Assembly (NCBI GenBank): GCA_905176665.1
Contig: CAJINA010000240.1
Location: 92,929 to 156,928, forward strand
DNA: 64,000 bases
Direction of reading: 5' to 3'
From: Olavius algarvensis Delta 4 endosymbiont
Lineage (GTDB): Bacteria; Desulfobacterota; Desulfobacteria; Desulfobacterales; CAJINA01
Below the pieces are notes generated by a model. It did no database searches, was not told where the DNA came from, and saw only the letters and a list, made by a program, of their open reading frames with translations. A program made the translations under genes and the position numbers. Within the stretch, counting starts at the first letter, position 1; every line of letters starts with the position of its first letter. This document shows positions 8,123 to 16,745 of the stretch, one piece after another.

Positions 8123-8463
8123 AACTTATCTCAGTTACTATCAGTTTGATTTTCCGACTCCAGATCCCCGGCTCCCGACTCCATGGTCTCAACTTCAACC
8201 TTCAGCCTTCAACCTTATACCTGTATCTCAATACCCGTGCATTCATATCCGAAGTATGCTTTTATATAGAACTTTCGATGGTACTGTCCACCCGAATTCC
8301 CATATGATTCTATTGAACCTATCTCAGAAGTAGGATTTTGGTTCAAAATCAAGGCGGCCGCGAATATCAAACTGGAGGAATACTGTTAGTATTTCGAAGC
8401 TTTGATATTCGCGCCTAACACCGAGTTTGGGACAAAAGATCATTTTTGAGTTAGGTTCTGGCA
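8123..8463. other. Divergent gap with short-repeat tract and hairpin copy 3
   Basis: 8150-8215 is a tract of CCGACTCC/CAGCCTTCAACC units, the reverse complement of the GGAGTC-type repeats. 8315-8458 is hairpin copy 3, which ends 5 bp before the amidohydrolase ATG. No separate promoter was recognised. Confidence 0.6.
8315..8458. repeat. Covarying long hairpin element, copy 3
   Basis: Ends GAACCTATCTCA and TGAGTTAGGTTC are complementary. The inner variable arms GAATATCAAA/TTTGATATTC are perfectly complementary, and the apex is GGAGGAATACTG...GTATTTCGAAG. The right end supplies the whole leader of the downstream amidohydrolase gene, so a folded hairpin would sit at its ribosome site. Confidence 0.85.
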
Positions 8464-9369
8464 ATGACTGAAATTGAGTACAAAGGCGCCCTGATAAAAG
8501 CCCCGCTGCCCGGACTGAATGACCCCGAAGGTGACACCGTTCCTCCCGGACTGCCACCCGTCTTCGATGCCCATGTCCACCTCTTTCCGGACTGGCTCTT
8601 CGAACCCATCTGGCAGTGGTTCGATACCTTTGGCTGGCCGGTGCGCTACCAGATGGGGGCCGCGAAAATCATCGAATTTCTCACCGCTCACGGCATCGAG
8701 CGAATCGTGGGACTGCACTACGCCCACAAACCCGGCGTGGCCGGCAAATTGAACCAATTTATGTCCGACCTCTGCCGCCGTTTCCCCCAACTGGTTGGGA
8801 CGGCTACCGTGTATCCAGGAGAGGACGGGGCGGACAAGATATTGAAAGCGGCCTTCGCAGATGGCCTTGCCGCGGTCAAACTGCACTCCCATGTCCAGTG
8901 CTTCGATATGGACAGCGTGGGCATGCACGCTGTATACGCTGCCTGTCAGGACAATGACAAACCGCTGATCATGCACGTCGGCCGGGAACCCAAAAGCCCG
9001 GCTTATCCCTGCGATCCCTATGAATTGTGCGGGGTGGAGAAGGTGGAGCGGGTTCTAAAGGATTATCAGGGACTCAAGGTCTGCGTCCCGCACCTGGGTG
9101 CCGACGAATTCACGGAGTTCAGAGAACTGCTCGAAAAGCATGACAACCTCTGGCTCGACACAACCATGGTCCTCTGCGACTATCTCCCCGGCATCGAGGT
9201 GCCGCATCTGGATACTTTCAGAAAAGACCGCATCATGTTCGGGACCGATTTTCCAAACATACCCTTCGCCTGGGACCGCGAATTGAAAACCCTGATCGGA
9301 TTCAACCTGCCCAACGACTACCTCGAAGCCATCCTGTTCAAGAATGCTGCGGAACTGTTTTCGATCTAA
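8464..9369 (+). CDS. Amidohydrolase-family (TIM-barrel, COG2159-like) metal-dependent hydrolase
   Basis: Metal-site motifs appear along the barrel: FDAHVHLF (residues about 33-40, HxH), VKLHSH (about 138-143), MHVGRE (about 170), PHLGADEF (about 208) and FGTDFPNIPF (about 260, metal-binding Asp). Length (301) and order match the amidohydrolase_2 group, which includes decarboxylases and hydrolases of aromatic acids; the substrate cannot be read from the sequence. The ATG lies only 5 bp after the end of hairpin copy 3 and has no ordinary ribosome site. It is isolated between repeats, and no partner gene is adjacent. Confidence 0.8.
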   Translation: MTEIEYKGALIKAPLPGLNDPEGDTVPPGLPPVFDAHVHLFPDWLFEPIWQWFDTFGWPVRYQMGAAKIIEFLTAHGIERIVGLHYAHKPGVAGKLNQFMSDLCRRFPQLVGTATVYPGEDGADKILKAAFADGLAAVKLHSHVQCFDMDSVGMHAVYAACQDNDKPLIMHVGREPKSPAYPCDPYELCGVEKVERVLKDYQGLKVCVPHLGADEFTEFRELLEKHDNLWLDTTMVLCDYLPGIEVPHLDTFRKDRIMFGTDFPNIPFAWDRELKTLIGFNLPNDYLEAILFKNAAELFSI

Positions 9370-9858
9370 TGCCCTTATTGAGGTGAGTCACAGGGTTCCT
9401 AATTGTAAGAATAAAAAGAACATTTTTGACACGGATTACACAGATTACACGGATTTAGAAGCATTAAGACCTATTTTCAATTTCTGGTGAAATTGAAAAT
9501 GTTTTCATCCGCCACTAAAGGGCCAGAAGTCAGGAGTCGGTGGTCAGAAGTCAGTTGAACTAAAACAGAGAAAACGAATTTCTTGCCGAAGGCAATGAGT
9601 GCGTTTGGGCTGGCATCCGGCCAGCCAAAACAGGTTTTCAATCCTGCTAATCCTGTAGATCCTGTCTAAAAGGTTTTAAGTGATTGAATTTCGCGAAGCG
9701 ATACCCGTGTAATCCATGACACCCGTTTCTAAAAGAGGTCTTAATTGCCTGCCCCCTGACACCTGACGCCCGACTCCAGTCCTCCCTTCAGCCTTCAGCC
9801 TTCTACCTAATACCCTAATCGGTTTCTAACCGTAATCACTACAAAAATTTAAATTCCC
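9370..9858. repeat. Gap with the right, inverted copy of the composite repeat
   Basis: 9425-9745 is largely the reverse complement of 6612-6905. Shared segments include CACTAAAGGGCCAGAAGTC, TTGCCGAAGGCAA, GGCTGGCATCCGGCCAGCC, CCTTTTAGACAGGAT and the AATTCAATCACTTAAAACC box. 9740-9815 is a CCTGACACC/CAGCCTTC short-repeat tract. The inverted pair brackets the SprT-like and amidohydrolase genes. Confidence 0.8.
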
Positions 9859-9888
9859 TTGACTTTTAACTTCAATAAGCCGTAAACT
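9859..9888 (+). promoter_or_regulatory. Candidate promoter of the MarR-type regulator
   Basis: TTGACT (9859-9864) and TAAACT (9883-9888) are 18 bp apart, about 70 bp upstream of the ATG. The -10 overlaps an AAACTG...CAGTTT dyad. Confidence 0.45.
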
Positions 9889-9937
9889 GCCGTTCAGTTT
9901 TGAATAAAACTGTCATCAGGCAACTTCCCCACAGTTT
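9884..9937 (+). promoter_or_regulatory. Candidate autoregulatory operator (AAACTG/CAGTTT half-sites)
   Basis: Four half-sites form two inverted pairs: AAACTG at 9884 with CAGTTT at 9895, and AAACTG at 9907 with CAGTTT at 9932. They sit on and just after the -10 of the regulator gene, where a repressor of its own gene would bind. This is inferred from the pattern only. Confidence 0.4.
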
Positions 9938-9960
9938 CAAATAGATGCACTGCAGAGGCA

Positions 9961-10521
9961 ATGGCACTCTCCAAAAAAGACTTCAAGGTCCTGGATGCCC
10001 TGGGCAGTGAGCCGATTACCACCCAGCGGCAGCTGTCCGAGCACACCGGCATCAGCCTTGGCCAGATCAACTATGTTCTGCGGCGCCTGCTTGAAAAGGG
10101 TATGGTCAAGGTTCACAACTTTAGAAAAAATCCCAACAAATTAAGTTATGTATACCGTTTGACGCCGGCCGGCATCGAAGCCCGGTCGCGGCTGGCGGTG
10201 AATTTTGTCGTATCCCGCCTGCGGGAATACTACGGCCTGCAGCGCCGCCTGTTGCTGCGCCTGCAGGAGATAGAAAAGGAGGGCAGTCAGGCCATCGTAT
10301 TTGTGGGGCCGGCCACTGTCAGTGAATTTGTGGAAGCCACCATTTTGGAAGAAAAAATGAAATTACAGTTGGTTGCACATTTACCAGCGGCTGACAAGCT
10401 GCCATCTCTGATGTATGACAACTTCGACACGGTCCTGCTTTTCGATGAAAATGCCGAGGGCCTGCAGCAGGTAGCCCAGGACACCGGCATTGCCTCCGAG
10501 AAACTTGCTCTGCTCTGGTAA
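9961..10521 (+). CDS. EPS-associated MarR-type winged-helix regulator with extra C-terminal domain
   Basis: Residues 1-100 are a winged helix of the EPS-associated MarR type: ITTQRQLSEHTGISLGQINYVLRRLLEKGMVKV followed by FRKNPNKLSYVYRLTPAGIEARSRL. A helical linker (about 75-105) precedes an additional domain of about 80 residues (SQAIVFVGPATVSEFVEATIL...DTVLLFDENAEG) that looks like an alpha/beta regulatory or receiver-like fold. Classical members of this group end after the linker. It is the first gene before the polysaccharide genes and lies upstream of ugd, so control of the locus is plausible. It probably represses itself through the AAACTG dyads. The tail's ligand or partner is unknown. 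Confidence 0.8.
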   Translation: MALSKKDFKVLDALGSEPITTQRQLSEHTGISLGQINYVLRRLLEKGMVKVHNFRKNPNKLSYVYRLTPAGIEARSRLAVNFVVSRLREYYGLQRRLLLRLQEIEKEGSQAIVFVGPATVSEFVEATILEEKMKLQLVAHLPAADKLPSLMYDNFDTVLLFDENAEGLQQVAQDTGIASEKLALLW

Positions 10522-11232
10522 CTGGGACTCAGAGTTTTAAAGAGTGGTCTGAGATAGACTAAAAAGCAAGAAAAACAAATAATAACAGATAGTAAAGCCT
10601 GGTTAATCACTGTAATCGACCGGGCGGAGCTATCTGGTCAGGAAAGAGTAACAGGCCGATAGACTGGATGATGCGGATTGGTTCACAAAGTTCCAAATTA
10701 ACTAAAGACACCCCACTTTTTGACACGGATTTGCGCCTATGCGGCTTGAAGACAGTTCCACAGATTACACGGTTAGCGCTTCACGAAGGTCAACTACATG
10801 AAACCATTCGACAGGATCAACAGGATTTACTGGATTAAAAACCTGTTTTGGCTGACCGGATGCCAGCCAAAACACCATCATGCCTCCGGCAAAACGATAC
10901 CGTAGTTTTCTGGATGCTACACCGATCAGGCAGGAGACAAAATAGTATTAACTTTGAGAAGACTCCCCTCCGCAAAGCGGATATAAACTTTTATGGTTTC
11001 TTCCGGAAACCTTAAAAAGAACTTTCATCCGGTTAATCATGTTAATCCTGTTAAAATAAGTTATGGCTCTTAATGGTTTTGAAATCTGTGTAGTCCGCGT
11101 AATCCGTGTCTAAATTATTTCTTTTGGTTTTTCCGGCGTAGCCGGCCAAATAATGCTCTTGTCTGTGTTCGTCTGTGTGTGTCTGTGGTTAAAATTATGC
11201 TTTTAATGTTCTTATCGAAATAGGACGCAACA
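10522..11232. repeat. Composite repeat and CTGTGT element in front of ugd
   Basis: 10710-11110 is a composite repeat in the same order as at 6612 (ACGGAT repeats, GACAGGATCAACAGGATT, TTTTGGCTG/CCAGCCAAAA stem, CCGCAAAGCGG, TTAATCATGTTAATCCTG). 11133-11190 is a CTGTGT element (CCGGCGTAGCCGG stem, then CTGTGTTCGTCTGTGTGTG). No gene was seen. Confidence 0.75.
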
Positions 11233-12609
11233 ATGAAATTCGAAAAAGAAATTCTCTGCATCGGCGCCGGCTACGTCGGTGGCCCCACCATGGCCATGAT
11301 TGCCTCCAAATGCCCGCAATACCGGGTGACGGTGGTGGATATCATTCCGGAGAAGATTGACCAGTGGAACTCCGCTGATCTCCCCATATATGAACCCGGG
11401 TTGGACAAGATCGTCAAGCAGGCGCGCGGTAAAAACCTCTTCTTTAGCAAAGACATCGGGGCCGGCATCAAGGCCGCTGATATCGTTTTTGTCAGTGTCA
11501 ACACACCTACCAAGACGTTCGGTGCCGGAGCCGGCATGGCGGCCGACCTGCAGTACGTCGAAAAGACTGCCCGTCAAATACTGGAGTATTCTGAATCCAG
11601 TAAAATCGTCGTCGAAAAGAGCACGATTCCGGTCAGAACGGCCCAGGCGATCAAAAGAATTTTGGTATCGGATAAATCGGATGTACATTTCGAAGTCCTT
11701 TCCAATCCCGAGTTTCTGGCTGAAGGCACCGCCATGCGAGATCTGGAAAACCCTGACCGGGTACTCATCGGTTCCCAGGAAACGGATAGCGGTCTCAAGG
11801 CCCGGAATGAGCTTGTTGAGATCTACGCCAATTGGCTTCCAAAAGATAAAATTATTACTTCCAATATCTGGAGCAGTGAGCTCTCCAAACTGGTTGCCAA
11901 TGCGTTTTTAGCCCAGCGCATATCATCCATCAATGCGGTTTCCAGCCTCTGTGAGGAGACGGATGCCGATGTAGGCGAGGTGGCACGCGCGGTTGGACTT
12001 GACAGCCGCATCGGGTCAAAGTTTCTGCAGGCGAGCATCGGATTCGGGGGGTCCTGTTTCCAGAAAGACCTGTTGAACCTCGTTTACCTTTATTGCCACT
12101 ATGGGCTTAACGAGGAGGCTGATTACTGGGAGGGTGTTCTAAAGATCAACGAGAACCAGATGGACCGGTTTGTCAAGAACATGCTGCGCAACATGTTCAA
12201 CACCCTGGCCGGCAAGCGAGTTTGTGTCTTTGGGTTCGCATTTAAAGCCAATACCGGCGACACGCGGAATACCCCATCCCTGACGGTTGTCGAAAAGTTG
12301 CTGGCAGAACAAGCTGAGGTTGCGATTACTGATCCCAAGGCTCTGGACAATGCGGCCCGCGACTTGAAGGATGCTAAAGGAAATTACGAACTAATATCAG
12401 ATCCGTATGAGGCTGCCGGCGGGTGCCACGCCATTGCCATCATGACCGAGTGGGAACTCTACCGAGATCTGGATTACCAGAAAATCTTCGATTCCATGCA
12501 GAAACCAGCCTTCATTTTCGATGGACGCAATATTGTTGATCACGACAAGCTGTTCGAAATCGGCTTTAATGTTTTTCCCATCGGTAAACCGAAGAAGGTG
12601 CATTTTTGA
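11233..12609 (+). CDS. ugd: UDP-glucose 6-dehydrogenase (eukaryote-like type)
   Basis: Oxidises UDP-glucose twice with NAD to UDP-glucuronate. An N-terminal Rossmann motif GAGYVGGPTMAMIA (residues 10-23), YEPGLD, VNTPTK, STIPVRTAQ and NPEFLAEGTA are all present; the catalytic Cys lies in GFGGSCFQKDLLNLVYL (about 272-288), and the C-terminal domain has FGFAFKANTGDTRNTPS. The combination CFQKDLLNLVYL and the 458-residue length match the animal-like Ugd group rather than bacterial WbpA. An AGGA site lies 7 bp before the ATG. Its product feeds the UDP-glucuronate 4-epimerase at 14330 and possibly other uronate-derived sugars. A CTGTGT element ends about 43 bp upstream of the start. Confidence 0.95.
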   Translation: MKFEKEILCIGAGYVGGPTMAMIASKCPQYRVTVVDIIPEKIDQWNSADLPIYEPGLDKIVKQARGKNLFFSKDIGAGIKAADIVFVSVNTPTKTFGAGAGMAADLQYVEKTARQILEYSESSKIVVEKSTIPVRTAQAIKRILVSDKSDVHFEVLSNPEFLAEGTAMRDLENPDRVLIGSQETDSGLKARNELVEIYANWLPKDKIITSNIWSSELSKLVANAFLAQRISSINAVSSLCEETDADVGEVARAVGLDSRIGSKFLQASIGFGGSCFQKDLLNLVYLYCHYGLNEEADYWEGVLKINENQMDRFVKNMLRNMFNTLAGKRVCVFGFAFKANTGDTRNTPSLTVVEKLLAEQAEVAITDPKALDNAARDLKDAKGNYELISDPYEAAGGCHAIAIMTEWELYRDLDYQKIFDSMQKPAFIFDGRNIVDHDKLFEIGFNVFPIGKPKKVHF

Positions 12610-13000
12610 TTTTAGGTAGAAGGTAGAGGGCTGAAGACTGAATAGTAACACCAAGAGGTCTGATGTCAGAAGTCAGAGGCCGGGAAAGATTGAAACCATA
12701 CATCAAAAGCTGAGGTCGTAGGTCGGATAAAGCAAGATGTCCGGTGTCGGGAGTCAGTAATAACTCCCCTCCCTTGACGGGAGGGACTGGGGGAGGGTGA
12801 AGGAGTGACCTGGCGTCTGGAGTCAGGTACCAGGAGTCTGTAGATTGAATAAAGCCGCCATAAACTTAAAACTTTTTTTCACGCGTTAAATACCTGAATC
12901 GAAAAACCCACTTTAAAACTCCGCAAAGCGGATGATAGTGTTTTCAATTTCTTCCGGAAATTGAAAATATATTATAAATCCTGTCTGTGTTCGTCTGTGT
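12610..13000. repeat. GGAGTC-type tract and partial composite repeat
   Basis: 12613-12850 consists of degenerate GAAGTC/GGAGTCAGG units with one CCCTCCCTTGACGGGAGGG stem. 12905-12970 is the CCGCAAAGCGG box with the TTTTCAATTTC-TTCC-GGAAATTGAAAA stem. 12978-13010 is a CTGTGT element running into the next gene start. Confidence 0.75.
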
Positions 13001-13006
13001 GTGTCT

Positions 13007-13975
13007 GTGGCCAAAAGAAATCTAAAATTCAATTCCGCTCTCGTCACCGGCGGGGCCGGTTTCATCGGCTCCCATCTCGTAGAAGCTCATGTCACTGGCG
13101 GGTGTCAGGTTACGGTTCTGGACAATCCATCTTCCGGGCATAGAGAAAACCTTTCGGCCTGTGCAGACAAGATAACCTTCATCGAGGGAGACATCCGGGA
13201 CGAACGGATTCTTGCCCGTGCTGTCAGCGGTTGCGAGGTTGTCTTTCATCTGGCAGCGGAAATATTTGTTCCCCGGACGATCGAGGATCCTATTAAAAGC
13301 GCGGAAATTAATACCATCGGCACCCTCAATGTTCTGGAGGCTGCCAGGAAAAGCGGAGTCCAACGGGTTGTTTTGTCCAGCTCTTGTGCAGTGTATGGAA
13401 ACCCGGCAAAACTTCCTGTCACCGAGACCACACCAACCCAGCCATTGAGCCCTTATGCCGCCCAGAAGCGAAACGCTGAACAGCATGCAGCTGTTTACAG
13501 CGGACTGTACGATCTCGAAACCATCAACCTGCGTTATTTCAATGTGTACGGTCCCCGACAGGATTCACCATCGCCTTATTCAGGTGTCATCTCAGTTTTT
13601 CTGGACAGGGCAATAAAAGGGCAGGTGCCCGTAATCCAGGGAGATGGTAGGCAGTCACGCGATTTCATTTATGTTCAGGACGTGGTAGTTGCCAACCTGA
13701 CTGCTGCCAATCAGACGGATTTATCCGGAGAAGTATACAACATAGGTACCGGTCAACAGACGACCATCAAAAGGCTCTGGAATACAGTAAGCCAAATAGC
13801 CGATGTGTCCATAGACCCCACCTATGAAACTGCCAGAGAAGGTGATGTTCGTAATTCTGTCGCAGATACAACTCTGGCTGAAGAAAAGCTTGAATTCAAA
13901 GCCAGAACTACCTTGGAGGAGGGGCTGGCTAAGACATACGAGTGGTACAAAGACAGGTTAAAGGCTGAAGACTGA
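13007..13975 (+). CDS. NAD-dependent NDP-sugar epimerase (GalE/WbpP-like)
   Basis: Extended SDR: the GGAGFIGSHLVEAH cofactor loop is at about 16-29, the FHLAAEIFVPRT segment at about 81, the catalytic Ser in SSSCAVYG, and YAAQK supplies Tyr and Lys. It ends with a typical substrate-binding segment (NLRYFNVYGPRQ, GDGRQSRDFIYVQDV, YNIGTG). Sequence style fits UDP-glucose or UDP-GlcNAc 4-epimerases; the exact hexose is not decidable here. The start is odd: no ATG exists, and the possible GTG starts (13001 or 13007) lie inside a CTGTGT repeat element, so the repeat provides the translation start. Genes on either side belong to the same sugar pathways but are separated by repeats. Confidence 0.85.
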   Translation: MAKRNLKFNSALVTGGAGFIGSHLVEAHVTGGCQVTVLDNPSSGHRENLSACADKITFIEGDIRDERILARAVSGCEVVFHLAAEIFVPRTIEDPIKSAEINTIGTLNVLEAARKSGVQRVVLSSSCAVYGNPAKLPVTETTPTQPLSPYAAQKRNAEQHAAVYSGLYDLETINLRYFNVYGPRQDSPSPYSGVISVFLDRAIKGQVPVIQGDGRQSRDFIYVQDVVVANLTAANQTDLSGEVYNIGTGQQTTIKRLWNTVSQIADVSIDPTYETAREGDVRNSVADTTLAEEKLEFKARTTLEEGLAKTYEWYKDRLKAED

Positions 13976-14329
13976 AGGCTGAAGGAAAACCGGTGTCAGG
14001 TGTCGGGTGTCCGGAGCCAGGAAGGGCTTGAGGTCGGAAGTCTGACGCCGGAGTCGGGAAGGCCTTGAGGTCGGAAGTTTGAGGCCTGACGCCGGAAAAT
14101 AGAAACATAATCGATTATTTCGTACCAAGGTTAGAAAGGGCTCGAGGGTAAGAGTGCCGCGAAGCGGCTGAGAGTATTTTTAATTTCATCCGGAAATTGT
14201 AAATGGAGGGTTTTAATCCAGTCAATCCTGTCAAAACAGGTTTGGGGTTTCATGATTCGTAGTCCGTGGAACCAGTGGGAATGTCTTCAAGCCGTATAGG
14301 CGCAATCCGTGTCAAAAAGAAAGATTTAA
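13976..14329. repeat. Short-repeat tract and composite-repeat remnant
   Basis: 13958-14100 is a GGCTGAAG/GGTCGGAAGTC tract that begins inside the end of the preceding gene. 14155-14310 has the CCGCGAAGCGGCTGAGAGT box, the AATTTCATCCGGAAATT stem, AATCCTGTC repeats and the GCCGTATAGGCGCAATCCGTGTC box, ending 15 bp before the next ATG. Confidence 0.75.
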
Positions 14330-15346
14330 ATGAAATATAACAACATCCTCGTTACTGGCGCGGCCGGATTCATCGGCTATCACCTCAGTCTGGGGCTTCT
14401 GGTGCAGGGCTGCAAAGTGACCGGCATAGACAATCTGAATGATTATTACGAGGTTAACCTGAAGAAGGCTCGTCTAAAGCAACTTGAGTCTCAAAAGGAG
14501 TTCACGTTTCAAAAATTGGAATTGTCTGACCGGGATTCTATGGAAACACTTTTTCGAGAGAATTCATTCGACGCCGTCGTAAACCTGGCGGCCCAGGCAG
14601 GAGTTCGTTATTCTCTTGTAAATCCTCAGGCTTATATAGATTCCAATATCGTTGGTTTTACTAATATCCTGGAGGGCTGTCGGCACAGCGGTGTTAAACA
14701 TCTGGTGTTTGCCTCTTCAAGCTCGGTATACGGCGCCAATACCAAAATGCCTTTTTCGGTGCATGATAATGTCGATCACCCGGTATCGCTGTATGCAGCT
14801 TCTAAGAAGTCAAACGAGTTAATGGCCCATGCATACAGTCATCTTTACAGCCTTCCCTGTACAGGTCTGCGTTTTTTTACCGTCTATGGACCTTGGGGAC
14901 GACCCGATATGGCCCTTTTCATCTTCACAAAAGCAACCCTCGAGGGAAAACCTATCAAGGTTTTTAACCATGGCAAAATGAAGAGGGATTTTACTTATAT
15001 TGATGACATAATTGAGGGGGTTGTTCGAGTAATTCATAACACAGCTTCTCCCAATCCGGATTGGTCTGGAGACTGGCCAGACCCAGGGACTTCTTATGCC
15101 CCTTTCACGATCTACAACATCGGGAACAATAATCCGGTTGGATTGTTAGAATTCATTGAGGCAATTGAGACAGCCCTCGGCAAGAAAGCGATCAAGGAAT
15201 TTCTGGACATGCAACCAGGTGATGTCCCTGCCACTTGTGCGGATGTGGACGATCTTGGCCGGGATGTTGGGTTTAAACCCAATACACCGCTGGAAGTCGG
15301 GATCGGTAAGTTTGTGGAATGGTACCGAAGATACTACGGAGTTTAG
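14330..15346 (+). CDS. UDP-glucuronate 4-epimerase
   Basis: Interconverts UDP-glucuronate and UDP-galacturonate. Features are the GAAGFIGYHLSLGLL cofactor loop (residues 10-24), NDYYEVNLKKARL, the group signature NLAAQAGVRYSLVNP (about 86-100), the catalytic Ser in SSSSVYG, YAASKKSNE for Tyr/Lys, FTVYGPWGRPDMALF, and the RDFTYIDDI segment. This set is diagnostic for the bacterial GalA-forming epimerases (LpsL/Cap1J type). It uses the product of ugd. No clear ribosome site was seen, but the ATG is well placed for the fold. The S23 gene follows after about 110 bp and is not related. Confidence 0.92.
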   Translation: MKYNNILVTGAAGFIGYHLSLGLLVQGCKVTGIDNLNDYYEVNLKKARLKQLESQKEFTFQKLELSDRDSMETLFRENSFDAVVNLAAQAGVRYSLVNPQAYIDSNIVGFTNILEGCRHSGVKHLVFASSSSVYGANTKMPFSVHDNVDHPVSLYAASKKSNELMAHAYSHLYSLPCTGLRFFTVYGPWGRPDMALFIFTKATLEGKPIKVFNHGKMKRDFTYIDDIIEGVVRVIHNTASPNPDWSGDWPDPGTSYAPFTIYNIGNNNPVGLLEFIEAIETALGKKAIKEFLDMQPGDVPATCADVDDLGRDVGFKPNTPLEVGIGKFVEWYRRYYGV

Positions 15347-15455
15347 CGCAGGGGGCGCAGGGCATAGCGCATGGTGCCAAGGGCGAAAAGAAAAACATCA
15401 CTAATTAAATACGAAATAGAATAACAGATTAGAACAATTCAGATATTTACATTCT

Positions 15456-15812
15456 ATGGGAAATTTCAGATTTCAGAACTTAGATATATGGAAGATATCT
15501 ATTGAAATTGCGGATGGCCTTTTTACTATCAGTGATGAACTTGAAGAAAAGAGACTATACCGATTTGCTGAGCAGTTACGTGGGGCTGGTATGTCAATGT
15601 CTAACAATATCGCTGAGGGGAGCGGGTCAAATTCTTCTAAGGATTTTAGAAACTTTCTCAATTTTGCCAGACGTTCGGCATTTGAAAACGCCAACATTCT
15701 AATACTGTTGCATAAGCGGGCATTAATTGCTCAGAATACTCTGGACCATTATTTGGATGAACTTGATTTGCCATGTAGGAAGATTACCAGTTTCCAAAGA
15801 ACCCTGAGCTAA
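15456..15812 (+). CDS. Four-helix bundle protein (S23/IVP family)
   Basis: A 118-residue helical protein with the family pattern FQNLDIWK at the start, LRGAGMSMSNNIAEGSG (about 42-58) and FLNFARRSAFENANIL. The family was first found inside 23S rRNA intervening sequences but also occurs as scattered single genes. Members form homopentamers in solved structures and their role is unclear. The gene is single, AT-richer than its neighbours and probably mobile, like the GxxExxY and toxin-antitoxin genes nearby. Confidence 0.9.
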   Translation: MGNFRFQNLDIWKISIEIADGLFTISDELEEKRLYRFAEQLRGAGMSMSNNIAEGSGSNSSKDFRNFLNFARRSAFENANILILLHKRALIAQNTLDHYLDELDLPCRKITSFQRTLS

Positions 15813-15861
15813 GATAGTGAACTATTCACAATATCTCTAATCTTGGAATCACTCACTATAC

Positions 15862-16698
15862 CTATTGTGCTTTACTCTTGGCCTTTGGCTCTTTGCCCGT
15901 TACCCTTTGCTCCATGCTCTCAGCACTTTGCGTTTCGCTCCAAGCCCATCTTGCACACACCTTAGTCACCGGATACTTCGGATCAGAATACGCCGCCAGA
16001 TCGAACATCTTGGCCATGGGCTGGTAAACACGGTCCAGGCTGGCCACATCATTGATACCCAGGCTCCAGTAGTCTTTGGCCCGTTTGAACAGAAACTCGT
16101 TCCGGGGAAAGCTTCGCAGTCTCGGGTTATAGCCCTCGAACAGTAAGCGGTAGGTAGAATCGATCAGGTGCCAACGGTCCTCCAGGTAAGCTTCGATGAA
16201 GACGTGGCCGGTCGTGATCAGTAAATCATTTTCCTTGAAATCGGTCATCCATTCGGTGTTGGCGGTTAGCACCATACGAGCCGGCACCCCGGAGGCCCTA
16301 AACAAGGTTACCTGGGCCAGGGCAAAATCAGAGCAGCCACCCAGAGCCCGGGTCTCGAACAATTCATCGGCACTTCGGGCAAAGGCTTTGTCATTCAACC
16401 AGTTGTCGTATTTGAAGTTGGCCCAGACATAATCAACCGCCTTGTACATTCGTTCCCGCCGGTTGGCCCCACGGATCTGTTTCGAGACTGAAATAATACT
16501 GGGAGTAAGTTTAGTCTGTGGCCCCTCTAATAGCCATACAGCAACCTCCGGCGGCAATTGCTGATCCTGATACCCCGAAAAATCCGGTGGTATCCGCGGA
16601 TCCACCTGAGTTCCCGTACAAGCGGTCAACAAAACCAAAAAAATGACCGGGAAAACAACCCAGCCCCCCCGGTCGGTTATCTTGTATAGTCTTTTCAT
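15862..16698 (-). CDS. Transglutaminase-like lipoprotein
   Basis: Signal segment ending LLTAC gives a lipobox, so the mature protein is likely anchored in the inner or outer membrane. The body has the papain-like transglutaminase triad: Cys in GGCSDFALAQVTLFRASGVPARMV (about 118-141), His in TTGHVFIEAYLEDRWHLID (about 160-178) and Asp in LIDST. Family members cleave or cross-link peptides. The ATG at 16698 is chosen over the GTG at 16707. It lies on the minus strand downstream of the FecR gene, with hairpin copy 4 between them. A role in envelope or polysaccharide processing is possible but not shown. Confidence 0.85.
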   Translation of the reverse strand: MKRLYKITDRGGWVVFPVIFLVLLTACTGTQVDPRIPPDFSGYQDQQLPPEVAVWLLEGPQTKLTPSIISVSKQIRGANRRERMYKAVDYVWANFKYDNWLNDKAFARSADELFETRALGGCSDFALAQVTLFRASGVPARMVLTANTEWMTDFKENDLLITTGHVFIEAYLEDRWHLIDSTYRLLFEGYNPRLRSFPRNEFLFKRAKDYWSLGINDVASLDRVYQPMAKMFDLAAYSDPKYPVTKVCARWAWSETQSAESMEQRVTGKEPKAKSKAQ

Positions 16699-16745
16699 TA
16701 AAACCACATGATACAGGATTTAGCTAATTAGTTTTCAACCATTCC

